DNA of 64,000 nt from Methanosarcina sp. UBA289 (GCA_002496565.1 DAKJ01000009.1:131576-195575); one strand, 5' to 3'. Numbered from the stretch's first letter, positions 17,424 through 26,678 are shown. Notes: generated by a model from the sequence alone, not told the origin. Program-made: numbers and translations.

Positions 17424-18074
17424 TTGATGAAAACGGGAAAGAGAGGAAAACAAAGAAAACAAAGTCGATCTGGTAATGGACTACTTAATATTATGTTAAA
17501 TCTTTTCGTAAAATCAATGAGACTACTATTTAGTTTTTCAATTTACTTACTGAAACTAATGTGGCAATTGCTTAGATTCCCGATGTATCTACTGTACATG
17601 TTTACAAAACGACTTGTTAAACCTATATGGCTACTGCTTAGTTTTCCAATTCGCTTACTGTATAGGTTTATAAAACGACTGCTTAAGAAAAATCCATCAA
17701 ACTCAGCACTAAGCACATTAGCAGAAATCGACGAAATGGATGGATACAGATTTGAAGAATTTGTGAAGTACGTTTATGAACAGTTAGGATATTCAGTCTG
17801 TCAAACTCCACGATCAGGGGATCAGGGTGCAGATCTGATCCTAACATCAAAAAAAAGAAGAACCGCTGTTCAGGTAAAAAGATACACGGGGAAAGTCTCA
17901 AACAGTGCAGTACAGGAAGTCGTAGCTGCAAAAGGTTTTTACAAATGCACTGAGGGTATAGTAGTTACAAATAGTTATTTTACCGATTCCGCCAAACAAT
18001 TAGCTAAAGCGAACTTTATTGATTTAGTTGATAGAAATGAACTTGAAAAGATGATCAATACTATTCTGAATTAA
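17424..18074 (+). CDS. Membrane-anchored Mrr-type restriction endonuclease-like protein
   Basis: The 216-residue protein has a basic start, then a hydrophobic region (about residues 22-88) made of repeated segments of the type LLFSF.IYLLK / LLRFPMYLLYMFTKRL / LLSFPIRLLYRFIKRLL, then an Mrr_cat domain (about 100-215). The nuclease motifs are visible: MDGYRFEEFVKYVYEQLGY, GDQGADLIL (catalytic Asp) and AVQVKRY (QxK). Mrr-type enzymes cut DNA, often modified DNA; membrane-tethered versions occur in defence-related proteins of unknown target. No methyltransferase or specificity gene is adjacent. The start ATG has GGGAAGT upstream; the next codon is also ATG. Confidence 0.85.
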   Translation: MMKTGKRGKQRKQSRSGNGLLNIMLNLFVKSMRLLFSFSIYLLKLMWQLLRFPMYLLYMFTKRLVKPIWLLLSFPIRLLYRFIKRLLKKNPSNSALSTLAEIDEMDGYRFEEFVKYVYEQLGYSVCQTPRSGDQGADLILTSKKRRTAVQVKRYTGKVSNSAVQEVVAAKGFYKCTEGIVVTNSYFTDSAKQLAKANFIDLVDRNELEKMINTILN

Positions 18075-18185
18075 GAATACTCCAAAATAAGAGATTCCTT
18101 ATTGGATATTTATTGTCATACTTTTATCAATTATTCATAAGATCATATTGATTATCGTCATTTTAAGTGATAATTTATATAATTG

Positions 18186-18349
18186 TTCTTTTAATTAGTA
18201 ACTTACTCGAATATTTGAAATTTCTATCACTATAAAAGGCACGTGTGTTACACTATGTAAATGTCATACTAAACAAAGATAAATCCTAAAAGATAAACTT
18301 TGTCCAAAGTTTAGATGAAGTCAGAGAATTTCATGAAAACAGAAAATCG
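18186..18349. repeat. Copy B of the duplicated upstream region (before the small membrane protein)
   Basis: Diverged copy of 17110-17260, with the same conserved blocks in the same order. It lies 100 bases before the 47-residue membrane protein gene, so the Mrr-type gene and this gene appear to share ancestral control DNA. Confidence 0.75.
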
Positions 18350-18448
18350 TAGAGCGTTTCAATATTTATTACGCTTCCAAATAGTACTATATTCAATACT
18401 AATAAAGTATGTGATTACAGAGCCAAAGATTTCGTGGAGTTGGACTAA

Positions 18449-18592
18449 ATGAGCATAGTATGGCTAAGAAAGAGAATAGATGCGCTCAAAAAAGCAATAA
18501 ATCCATTCACGGTTATATTTTGGATATTTGCGTCTGTGACTGTAGCCCTGGTATTGTTAGTGTTGAAACGAAAGAAATGCAATGAAAAATAA
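18449..18592 (+). CDS. Small single-span membrane protein, 47 residues
   Basis: An ATG preceded by GGAG at 9-base spacing opens a 47-codon frame ending in TAA. The product has a basic N-terminus (WLRKRIDALKKAINPF), one strong membrane helix (TVIFWIFASVTVALVLLVL) and a basic tail (KRKKCNEK). Upstream DNA is a diverged copy of that in front of the Mrr-type gene, which supports a real, co-regulated gene. I recognise no family. It could be a membrane partner of the nuclease, a toxin-like peptide or an independent small protein. Confidence 0.6.
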   Translation: MSIVWLRKRIDALKKAINPFTVIFWIFASVTVALVLLVLKRKKCNEK

Positions 18593-18607
18593 TTATATTA
18601 ATCTTTT

Positions 18608-18666
18608 TTATCCTAAAAAATTATGTCCTGAAGCTGCCTGGCTGGGCCTAGCCTGGCGTAGGATAA
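18608..18666. terminator. Long GC-rich hairpin between convergent genes
   Basis: TTATCCTA (18608-18615) and TAGGATAA (18659-18666) are exact reverse complements. Between them a GC-rich segment contains the inner pairing GGCT/AGCC. The element fills the space between the 47-residue protein gene and the convergent coiled-coil gene, and a T-run precedes it (18604-18609). Probably a bidirectional terminator. Confidence 0.6.
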
Positions 18667-18682
18667 ATTAAGTCATGAATGT

Positions 18683-19060
18683 TTAATCCAGCTTACTTGA
18701 TCTACTAATTCTTAATTCGTCTCTGATCTCTGACAGTTTACCTCGAGCAGAATTATATTCACTTCTTAGATTTTCGATATCTGCTGGTATAGTTTTCATC
18801 CTTGTCTCTACCAGTTCTCTCATCTGCTCGTTTTCGATCTCATCCGATAATTTGCAGCTTAAATCTTCTTTAATTACTCCAACTTCTTCAATAAATTCAT
18901 TAAATATATCGATTGAATCTGTCATTTTCAATTCTCTAGCCACGGCTTCCAGACTCTCTAATTCGTCTATCAGAGCATCTGCACTCCTATCCAAATCGTT
19001 CATTTTCTGTTCTAGCTTAGTTAATCTGGACATTATATCCTGTTTAGCTAATTCAGACAA
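18683..19060 (-). CDS. Small coiled-coil protein, unknown function
   Basis: This 125-residue protein is almost wholly helical and heptad-like (for example LTKLEQKMNDLDRSADAL and EIENEQMRELVETRM), highly charged, without signal peptide, membrane span or cysteine cluster. It is a single gene, convergent with the small membrane protein and upstream of the aldehyde dehydrogenase's 3' end. No family is recognised. Confidence 0.75.
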   Translation of the reverse strand: MSELAKQDIMSRLTKLEQKMNDLDRSADALIDELESLEAVARELKMTDSIDIFNEFIEEVGVIKEDLSCKLSDEIENEQMRELVETRMKTIPADIENLRSEYNSARGKLSEIRDELRISRSSKLD

Positions 19061-19159
19061 TATACTTCCCCCCTTAAATGCTACAACGAGATGATATTTA
19101 TTATAGTAACAGTAAGATTTTAAAGTCCCTCTATAGTTGTTAAGAACTAAAGTCCCTGT

Positions 19160-20524
19160 TTATCTGTTAACGACGACAGTTTTTATATTCACAAATTCTT
19201 TGAGCCCATAGTGGGAAAGTTCTCTCCCTACTCCGGATTTCTTGATCCCACCAAAAGGAATCCTCGGGTCGGATTTGATCATTCCATTGATAGACACAGA
19301 TCCGGATTTTATTCTTTTTGCCAGACTTTCGGCCCGATACAGATCTCCAGACCAGATTTTCGCCCCGAGTCCATACTCTGTAGAATTTGCAATCTCCACG
19401 GCTTCATCGTCATCTTTTACCGTAATCACCGGAGCAATTGGCCCGAAAACCTCAGTCCTGCATACTTCCATATCCGTACTGGCAGCAGGAATGAGGGCAG
19501 GCCTGAAGAAGAATCCCTTTTTATGCCCTTCTCCATAAACATGAAGTTCTGCACCTTTCATTTTTGCGTCTTTCAGGACTCTTTCAAGACTCTCTAAAAA
19601 CTCCTTCTTTGCAAGAGGCCCGATATCGGTCTCCTCATCCATAGGATCTCCAATCTTCAGTTCCTTCACCCGGCGTTCAAATGCCTCGATAAAATCCGCA
19701 ACAACATCTTCTACGACAATTAATCGTTTGGCAGCGATACAGCTCTGTCCGGCATTTAGAAAACGGGACTTTACAGCCGCCTGAGCAGCTTTCTCAACGT
19801 TTGCATTCTCAAGCACAATGAAAGGGTCCGAGCCTCCGAGTTCAAGTACTAAAGGCTTGATAGCTCCCCCTGCAAGTCTCCCAATTTTTGAGCCCGCGCC
19901 TACGCTGCCGGTAAGCGAAACTCCGTCTACCAGTTCTTCTTTAAGAATTTGCATGGCAATTTTCGAGTCAATTAACAGGGTATTAAAAACGTTTTCAGGA
20001 AATCCGGCCTCAATAAAGACTTTTTCAATTTCCAGCGCAGACTGTGGCACGTTTGAGGCATGTTTGAGCACACAGACGTTGCCCGCACAGATCGCAGGCA
20101 CTGCAAACCTGAAAACCTGCCAGAATGGAAAGTTCCAGGGCATGATCCCAAAAATCACTCCAAGAGGCTCAAAAGTCACGTAACTTTTCTCAGCTCCTGT
20201 ATCCACAATTTCATCCTTCAGGAGTTCGGCCGCGTTTTCCACGTAATAATCACAGAGCTGAGCGCATTTCTGAACTTCGTTCTTTGACTGCCTGATAGGT
20301 TTTCCCATCTCTTTCGTGATAATTTCGGCGTAAGTATCGGTGTTTTTTCGAAGAATCCCGGCAGCAATCTTGAAATGCTTCGCCCTTTCCTCCGCAGGCA
20401 GTGAGCCCCATACGGAAAACGCAGCCCTGCAATTTTCAATCCTGGCTCTACATTCCCCAATAGAGAATGAATTATAGGTCCAATTTACCTCTTCCGTGTA
20501 AGGGTTAATGGATTTAAGTTTCAT
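19160..20524 (-). CDS. NAD(P)-dependent aldehyde dehydrogenase (succinate-semialdehyde type)
   Basis: The 454-residue enzyme oxidises an aldehyde to the acid with NAD(P). It shows MPWNFPFWQ (cofactor site), LELGGSDPF (general base Glu), NAGQSCIAAKR (catalytic Cys) and EVFGPIAPV. The closest general type is succinate-semialdehyde dehydrogenase (Sad/GabD-like), but the substrate cannot be fixed from motifs. ATG 20524, preceded by GGGGGAGAGT, is preferred over the in-frame TTG four codons upstream. It is a single gene. Confidence 0.9.
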   Translation of the reverse strand: MKLKSINPYTEEVNWTYNSFSIGECRARIENCRAAFSVWGSLPAEERAKHFKIAAGILRKNTDTYAEIITKEMGKPIRQSKNEVQKCAQLCDYYVENAAELLKDEIVDTGAEKSYVTFEPLGVIFGIMPWNFPFWQVFRFAVPAICAGNVCVLKHASNVPQSALEIEKVFIEAGFPENVFNTLLIDSKIAMQILKEELVDGVSLTGSVGAGSKIGRLAGGAIKPLVLELGGSDPFIVLENANVEKAAQAAVKSRFLNAGQSCIAAKRLIVVEDVVADFIEAFERRVKELKIGDPMDEETDIGPLAKKEFLESLERVLKDAKMKGAELHVYGEGHKKGFFFRPALIPAASTDMEVCRTEVFGPIAPVITVKDDDEAVEIANSTEYGLGAKIWSGDLYRAESLAKRIKSGSVSINGMIKSDPRIPFGGIKKSGVGRELSHYGLKEFVNIKTVVVNR

Positions 20525-20729
20525 ACTCTCCCCCAAAAAAGAGCTATTACTAGTATTGAGATTCCCAGTATTATAAATTAAGGAGAAATAAAAAGAGAAA
20601 AATAGAGAAGAGGAAAAAGAGAAGAGAAAAAATATCTGAAACTTGACTGTAGCTGAAACTTGATTGTAGAGATCTACTTCGGGAAAATACTGACTGTTTA
20701 TTCAAATAACCGCACAAGTCCTGTATAGA

Positions 20730-21188
20730 TTATTTCAACACTCCATTTTTCCAGAAAAAGGGCTTTCCAGGCTTCCTTTCAAACTTTTCAAATACGCTTG
20801 GATAAAGAGCAGGATACTTTGCTTCCCCAAGAGGCATACAGAACATCCTTTTCGGATAAGACGAATCTCTGCCAAATCCTATGACAATAAAGAAAGGAAG
20901 CCTCTTTTCCCTGGCAAAGACCTGATAACGTTTTAATTGCTGAGGGTCGGACCACTGGAGTTTGCTCTCAAATAGGCTGGACCTGAACTTACACTCAACA
21001 CAAAAAATTTCGTCTTTCGGGAGATAACGGACAATAAGATCCGGACCGGCATCCGATTCCACAAATCTGTCGTGCTTCCGCGTAATATCTGTGCTCCACT
21101 GCACAATCGAGAAGTATTTGTCATCAAAAAGGCTCACAACGTATTTTTCAAAATCATTTCCCTTTTCTATGGATTCGTCCTCTTTCAA
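20730..21188 (-). CDS. PD-(D/E)XK nuclease-like protein, start uncertain
   Basis: The 152-residue frame contains NDFEKYVVSLFD, then AGPDLIVRYL and FCVECKFRS, which together match the D...ExK core of PD-(D/E)XK nucleases. It may act as a small nuclease or be a domain of unknown biological role. The start is uncertain: TTG at 21188 is the only standard start, but the frame stays open with plausible residues (VLFRGFITGFVGKLKRVVEV) up to about 21260 without ATG, GTG or a good ribosome site. A lost start codon or a rare start is possible. Confidence 0.7.
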   Translation of the reverse strand: MKEDESIEKGNDFEKYVVSLFDDKYFSIVQWSTDITRKHDRFVESDAGPDLIVRYLPKDEIFCVECKFRSSLFESKLQWSDPQQLKRYQVFAREKRLPFFIVIGFGRDSSYPKRMFCMPLGEAKYPALYPSVFEKFERKPGKPFFWKNGVLK

Positions 21189-21718
21189 GACTTCAACTAC
21201 TCTTTTAAGTTTGCCAACAAACCCCGTAATAAACCCCCTAAACAGTACATAGAAATAAATTATGTTTCATTGTTTTAAAACATATCGACAACCTGATGAT
21301 CTGAAAGAAAACGCATATGAAATTCTTCGAATAACAGGCACAAAAATATGAAAGTACTTGAGAGGACTTTCATGCCAAATAGAGAAATATTTTAGTATAT
21401 TTATAAATGGAATGGTGTGAACAGAAAAAAAGTGGGCACAGTAGGCTGAAACATGAAAACTACTCATAGCAGCTTTTTATACTGGGATCAGGCAAACCTG
21501 AATCCTGACTCAGATTTTTACATAGATTTCTAATAAGTTTTCCCTCAATTTTCCCTCAATTTTTGCCATAATTTTCCCACAAATCTTTCCAAAATATTTT
21601 CACAGATTTTTCCAAGAAATCTGTCCGGAAAACCTTAATCTAAAAAAGAATATACTATATTGGGGATAAATTTAAAACTTAATAAAAATAATCAAAATCG
21701 AATTAAAATGCAGGGTTT
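21189..21718. other. AT-rich divergent intergenic region
   Basis: Besides a possible N-terminal extension of the minus-strand gene up to about 21260, no gene is seen. Around 21540-21560 the short unit TTTTCCCTCAA occurs twice in tandem. A TATA-like AATATACTATATTGG (about 21650-21664) is well placed for the PHP gene. Confidence 0.4.
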
Positions 21719-22729
21719 ATGCCTATGGGGAGAGGGCCGAGAAATTACGAGGAGAAGCTGATAACTCCGGAACAAGCAGCTGAGATTATGGAAGAGGGCT
21801 GGAAGCGAGCAGACCTGCACGTTCACACCACCTGTTCTTTTGACGTGCTTCCTGTAAGAGACCTTCATCCTGAGAGCCTTTATGAGAAAGCTCTAAAGAT
21901 GGGAATGGATTACGTTACATTTACAGACCACGAGACAATAGAGGCATATGAAATTCTCGGGTGGAACCGTGAAAAGCTCGTCCCAGGGGTTGAAATAAGT
22001 GTGTATGACCCGGGATTTGCAGGGCACGCTCTGCATATTAATATTTTTGAGCTTAACAGAGAGGAATTCTTTGAACTCATGGAAATTGCGGAAATAGAAC
22101 ATGACCTGAGAAACTTTATCAAATATCTAAAGCGGCATAAACTTCCTTTTATTTATAACCACCCTTTCTGGTTTGAGTTTCACAGTGAACCTAATCCATC
22201 TTCAGTACCCAGGCTGGCAAAACTTTTTCCTGTACTGGAATACAATATGCACGAACTCAAGCAAAAAAACGAACTTACAATTGCTCTTGCAGAGAACCTT
22301 GGCAAAGGTATTGCTGCGACAACCGACACTCATACAGGGAGCTTAGGGAAGGTATACACTCTCGCAAAAGGAGATAATTTCAAAGAGTTTTTCAGAAATA
22401 TAGCAATGGGAAAAAGTTACATAGTTCCCGAAGACCTTACTAGAGAGCTTTTGATCGATGAGATGAACACCTGGATAGATCTCATTTTTGAAAAAAGCCA
22501 GAAAAACAGCGATATAAAGAACTACCTTACGGGAATAAAATCCCTGGATACAATGGTTAGAATTTCGAGAAGTGAATTGTTAAGTTACTCTCCGAAACTC
22601 AATAGAACTGCAATGAACCTGCTTTATAGGATCTCAAACACAGGGCTTCCTGCATCATTCTACCTTCATTCTGCAGAGAATCTGGCAAGGGAGATTGAAA
22701 GACAGATCGAAATAGAAAAACAAGAGTAA
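21719..22729 (+). CDS. PHP-domain phosphoesterase
   Basis: The 336-residue protein has the PHP metal motifs in order: ADLHVHTTCSFD (about residues 31-42), VTFTDHETIEAYE, PGVEIS, LPFIYNHPFW and ATTDTHTG. PHP proteins use a trinuclear metal centre to hydrolyse phosphate esters such as histidinol phosphate or nucleotides. The C-terminal ~100 residues are helical and not part of the PHP core. Archaeal proteins of this type are usually annotated only as PHP-domain or polymerase/histidinol-phosphatase-like; the substrate is unknown. Single gene. Confidence 0.88.
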   Translation: MPMGRGPRNYEEKLITPEQAAEIMEEGWKRADLHVHTTCSFDVLPVRDLHPESLYEKALKMGMDYVTFTDHETIEAYEILGWNREKLVPGVEISVYDPGFAGHALHINIFELNREEFFELMEIAEIEHDLRNFIKYLKRHKLPFIYNHPFWFEFHSEPNPSSVPRLAKLFPVLEYNMHELKQKNELTIALAENLGKGIAATTDTHTGSLGKVYTLAKGDNFKEFFRNIAMGKSYIVPEDLTRELLIDEMNTWIDLIFEKSQKNSDIKNYLTGIKSLDTMVRISRSELLSYSPKLNRTAMNLLYRISNTGLPASFYLHSAENLAREIERQIEIEKQE

Positions 22730-22826
22730 AAGCATTTTTCTTATTTTTTCAGTTTAATTTAAACTAGATATTTTCTAAACTAAGATTTTCCTTAATCTGT
22801 TTTCTGAATGAATTTGAAAAAAATCA

Positions 22827-22836
22827 AAAGATTTAT
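22827..22836 (+). promoter_or_regulatory. Likely TATA box upstream of the ABC importer operon
   Basis: GATTTATATTACG preceded by AAAA resembles an archaeal BRE-TATA element. If used, the leader of the importer operon is about 340 bases and contains the palindrome pair at 23050-23086. A 69-codon frame in the leader (22973-23182) lacks a ribosome site. Confidence 0.35.
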
Positions 22837-23049
22837 ATTACGAAATTGTTTAGATTCATTAGCATAAAAAATGATTTTTTTGTGTTATTTTTACCTATTT
22901 CTAAAGAAAATAATGTTAATAGATATGTAGAGATGAAGGAAGAGAGTACATTGAGATCACAGTAATTTAATCATGGCTTCATGCACAGTGCTATATGCGA
23001 CCTCTGTTGCTGTAGAAAAAACAGGTAACCGGAATATTCCAAAAACCTC

Positions 23050-23086
23050 GCTCAAAAATGAGCTTTTAATTGGCTCAAAAGTGAGC
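23050..23086. promoter_or_regulatory. Paired palindromes GCTCA-N4-TGAGC
   Basis: GCTCAAAAATGAGC (23050-23063) and GCTCAAAAGTGAGC (23073-23086) are two copies of a 5-4-5 palindrome, each followed by TTT, spaced 23 bases centre to centre (about two helix turns). They lie 115-150 bases upstream of the first importer gene and look like sites for a dimeric regulator binding on one face of the DNA. They could also form two RNA hairpins. Confidence 0.6.
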
Positions 23087-23200
23087 TTTACCAATACACA
23101 TAAGATTCAGATGCAGAGCCGCAGAGATCATTCAGAAAATAATTATGACCATTTAATACTTTTAGAGTCCAGAAAAACTTAAAACCGGGAAGGCAGCGGA

Positions 23201-24985
23201 ATGAGACAGAAACAGTATTTTACAGGATCAGGATTTAGGGCAGGATTGAAGCGGGACATAGTTATTGTAGTGCTCATTCTTACCCTTTGTTCAAATATAC
23301 TTCCTGCAACAGCAGAGCAAGAAGATTCTGAAAGTAACCTTACCGTTTCAAAAGAAGGATTTTTTGATCGGTTTATTGCATACGTAAAGAGTCTTTGTCC
23401 CGGAGAAACAAGAGAAACGCAAGACTCAGAAGCAATCTCCGGAGCAGCAATAGCAGATACGCAGCAATCAGCAAGTTCTGAAGAAGCGATCCTGAAAATC
23501 GCAACCCCGAACGTAATAAAATCTGCATCCTTGATTGGAGATTCAAATCTGGGGATTTTTGCCCATCTTTCAAACCCACCGCTTATGAAAATGGACGCTG
23601 AAGGGCACCTTATCGGGCAGCTTGCAGAAAGCTATAATGTCTCGGAAAATAACACCTGCTGGACCTTTTACCTTAGGGACGACCTCTACTGGAGCGACGG
23701 GGAACCAGTGACTCCCGAAGACGTTGAGTTCTCAATCCGCTACTACGGGAAAGAGACGCCCTGGGCAAGCTGGATTAACGATACCTTGGAAAGTTCTACG
23801 GTTTCGGACGCCGACAATTCCGTAACCTTCAGATTTAACAAGCCTTACACCCGTATTAATCTGGAGTTTGCAACCTACAATATCCTCCCTGCCCATGTAT
23901 GGGAAACAATAGAAGACCCCATGAAATACATAAACGAAGGCCCATACGTGGGCTGCGGGCCCTACTACCTCAAGCAGATAGACCTTAAGGCCGGAAAACT
24001 CGTTTTTGAGAAAAACCCATATTGGAAAGGGAAGACTCCGGAATTCGGAAACGTGGAGATCCACTTTTATTCAAATGTGGACGTAGCCACTCTGGCCCTT
24101 GAAAAAGGGGATGTTGATACTTATTACAAGTACGCAAGCTCTTACCCCTATCCCAACATAAAACAGCTTGAAAAGACCGGAAATTTCGACTTCCTTGAGA
24201 AAACAAACATCGGACTTGCCTTTCTGGCCCCTAATTTAAAGAAAGCCCCATTTTCGGACCTCAAATTCAGGAACGCGCTTTCCTATGCCATTAATTACGA
24301 GGAAATTATCAGGCTTGAGACTCTCGGGTACGGGGAAGTCCCTAACTGCGGTTTCGTGCCTCCATCAATGGAAGGTTTCAAGGAAACAGAAAAACTGGAG
24401 TACAGCCCAGAAAAGGCCAGGGAAATTCTGGAAAAGGCAGGATATTCGGACAGTAACGGAAATGGAATCCGTGAAGGAAAAGATGGGAAGGACCTCAAAC
24501 TTGAAATCCTGATCAAGCCTGATAGCGCCCGCGTAGGCGAGCTTCTTAAGGAATACCTGGAGGAAGTGGGCCTTGCCGCAGACCTGAGGACTGTGGATGA
24601 AGATACGTGGTTCACCTTAAAGGACAGTTATGACTATGACCTGACTGTAACCCGCACCACACCCTGGGGTATGCTCATGCACGCAAGCTGGGGGAGCGGC
24701 TATTTTGATTCCAGACGGACAGGCCAGGGAGTTATGCATAATCTTGATGATCCTGAGTTCCTGCAGCTCTGCGATGACATCCTCGCAACTACCGACCCTG
24801 AAGAGCTTCAGGGCTATGCATACGAGCTTCAGGACTACTATGCAGAGAACCTGCCCGCAATCCCCCTTTATTGGAGTAAAGTGATCACTCCCTTCAACAC
24901 GCAGTTCGAAGGTTGGTATGCGGACCCCCTCTACGGGATCTATAACCTGGATAACTTCGTGAATGTAAGGAGAAACTCTGCTTAA
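23201..24985 (+). CDS. ABC importer substrate-binding protein 1 (nickel/peptide family SBP_bac_5)
   Basis: The 594-residue protein has an N-terminal hydrophobic segment (about residues 19-36, signal or anchor), an acidic Ser-rich linker (to ~95), then an SBP_bac_5 domain beginning ILKIATPNVIKS. Hallmarks are WTFYLRDDLYWSDGEPVTPEDV, GCGPYYL and NPYWKG. The family (NikA, DppA, OppA, CntA) binds peptides, nickel or metal chelates. It is the first of two tandem paralogs at the head of a seven-gene operon. Confidence 0.92.
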   Translation: MRQKQYFTGSGFRAGLKRDIVIVVLILTLCSNILPATAEQEDSESNLTVSKEGFFDRFIAYVKSLCPGETRETQDSEAISGAAIADTQQSASSEEAILKIATPNVIKSASLIGDSNLGIFAHLSNPPLMKMDAEGHLIGQLAESYNVSENNTCWTFYLRDDLYWSDGEPVTPEDVEFSIRYYGKETPWASWINDTLESSTVSDADNSVTFRFNKPYTRINLEFATYNILPAHVWETIEDPMKYINEGPYVGCGPYYLKQIDLKAGKLVFEKNPYWKGKTPEFGNVEIHFYSNVDVATLALEKGDVDTYYKYASSYPYPNIKQLEKTGNFDFLEKTNIGLAFLAPNLKKAPFSDLKFRNALSYAINYEEIIRLETLGYGEVPNCGFVPPSMEGFKETEKLEYSPEKAREILEKAGYSDSNGNGIREGKDGKDLKLEILIKPDSARVGELLKEYLEEVGLAADLRTVDEDTWFTLKDSYDYDLTVTRTTPWGMLMHASWGSGYFDSRRTGQGVMHNLDDPEFLQLCDDILATTDPEELQGYAYELQDYYAENLPAIPLYWSKVITPFNTQFEGWYADPLYGIYNLDNFVNVRRNSA

Positions 24986-24997
24986 GGAGAGAGTTGT

Positions 24998-26629
24998 ATG
25001 GAGTGGACAAAGAGCAAGTTGCTCGGTATTGCAGCCCTTTCTATACTATTTTTAGGCGGGATTTGCCTGGTAATCCTGCCTTCAGGGGATGAAAGGGCTT
25101 TTGGAATCGAAACTCCGGAAGCGGACGCAAATGCTTCTGCGAAACCTGAAAAAGTCCTGAAGATTGCAACCCCGAACGTTATAAAATCCGAATCTCTGGT
25201 AGGAGATTACTACCTAGGCATCTTTGCCCATCTCTCCAATTTTCCCCTAATGCAAATGTCCGAAGACGGCAAGATAATTGGCAGGCTTGCCGATCATTAT
25301 GAAGTCTCGGAAGACCATAAGGAATGGACATTCTATATTCGGGATGACCTTTACTGGAGTGATGGGGTAAAGGTGACCCCCGAAGATGTACGGTTCAGCA
25401 TGCTCTACTACGGAGAAAAAGACCCGGCCGGACGCTGGATAAACGATACTCTGGAAAGTTCCTCCATTTCGGAAACCAACAATTCCGTGACCTTCAAATT
25501 TAACAAGCCTTACACCCGCATCGACCTGGAGTTTACAACCTACATGATCATCCCAAGGCATATATGGGAATCAATTGAGAATCCCATGGAATACTCAAGT
25601 AAAGGCCCATACGTAGGCTGCGGGCCCTATTATATAGAATCCGTAGACCTGAACACCGCCCGGCTCATCTTCCAGAAAAACCCTTACTGGAAAGGCAAAA
25701 CCTGTACCTTTGATAAGGTTGAGGTGGACTGGTATGCAAGTGAAGATGCAGCCTGCCTGGCCCTTGAGAAGGGAGAAGCCGATACCTATTACAAATACGC
25801 CTCTTCCTACCCATATGCAAACATCGAGCGCCTGGAAAAAACAGGGGATTTCAGCTTTGTTGAAAAGGACAGTACCGGGATCTGCTATCTAGGAATTACC
25901 TTAAATGAAGCTCCCCGTTCAGACCTGCGGTTTCGGGAAGCTCTGGCTTACGCTATAAATTACGAAGAACTTATGCAGCTCGATACTCTGGGCTATGGAA
26001 GCGTCCCCAACAAGGGACTTGTTCCCCCAGGCATGGAATACTACAAACCTACGGAAAAATGTACTTATGACCCGGAAAAAGCCAGAGAAATCCTGAAAAA
26101 GGCAGGATATGAAGACCGCAATGGAAACGGGATCGTAGAAGACAAAAAAGGAAAAGATATTCTTCTGGAACTCATGATCTGCCCAGGCTACGAAAGGGAT
26201 GCCGAGCTTTTCCAAGAGTACTTCCGTGCCGTGGGAATAGACATTGAAGTCGAAAACGTTGATCAGAACACCTACATGGACCGAAAAGACACTTCCAGGT
26301 ATGAGCTTGTCTTTTCGAGAACTACGCCCTGGGGAATGCTCATGCATTCGGGACTGGGCACCGGGTACTTTGATTCCAGGCGCTACGGTTACATTGAAGA
26401 CCCGGCCTTTACAGGACTTTGCGACCAGATCCTGAATACGACGGATTCCGATACTCTGTGCTCTTGTGCGTACTCCCTGCAAGATTACTATGCGGAGGAA
26501 CTGCCTGTAATCCCGGTTTACTGGAAAAAGGTTGTAACTCCCTATAACAAAAAGTTCGAAGGCTGGCACTACAACAACTTGGATGGGATTTACACCCTGG
26601 ATACCTTCCTCGATTTACATGAGGTATGA
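24998..26629 (+). CDS. ABC importer substrate-binding protein 2 (paralog of the preceding gene)
   Basis: The 543-residue protein starts 12 bases after gene 1 and is similar along its whole binding domain (KVLKIATPNVIKSESLVGDY versus ILKIATPNVIKSASLIGDS; shared RTTPWGMLMH and GYFDSRR). It has a signal/anchor helix at about residues 7-28 but a shorter linker. Two receptors for one permease suggest two related substrates or two affinities. The GAGAG upstream of ATG serves as ribosome site. Confidence 0.92.
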   Translation: MEWTKSKLLGIAALSILFLGGICLVILPSGDERAFGIETPEADANASAKPEKVLKIATPNVIKSESLVGDYYLGIFAHLSNFPLMQMSEDGKIIGRLADHYEVSEDHKEWTFYIRDDLYWSDGVKVTPEDVRFSMLYYGEKDPAGRWINDTLESSSISETNNSVTFKFNKPYTRIDLEFTTYMIIPRHIWESIENPMEYSSKGPYVGCGPYYIESVDLNTARLIFQKNPYWKGKTCTFDKVEVDWYASEDAACLALEKGEADTYYKYASSYPYANIERLEKTGDFSFVEKDSTGICYLGITLNEAPRSDLRFREALAYAINYEELMQLDTLGYGSVPNKGLVPPGMEYYKPTEKCTYDPEKAREILKKAGYEDRNGNGIVEDKKGKDILLELMICPGYERDAELFQEYFRAVGIDIEVENVDQNTYMDRKDTSRYELVFSRTTPWGMLMHSGLGTGYFDSRRYGYIEDPAFTGLCDQILNTTDSDTLCSCAYSLQDYYAEELPVIPVYWKKVVTPYNKKFEGWHYNNLDGIYTLDTFLDLHEV

Positions 26630-26678
26630 GGCAGGAGCAACCTTTGAAGGCAATACTTTGAAAACAGTAAGTGGTACG

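Noticed and set aside
22973..23182. 69-codon plus-strand frame in the leader of the importer operon
   Set aside because: No ribosome binding site, no recognisable pattern, and it spans the palindrome pair that looks regulatory.
25919..26569. 216-codon minus-strand frame inside the second receptor gene
   Set aside because: Antisense shadow of a well-supported SBP_bac_5 domain; no family pattern.
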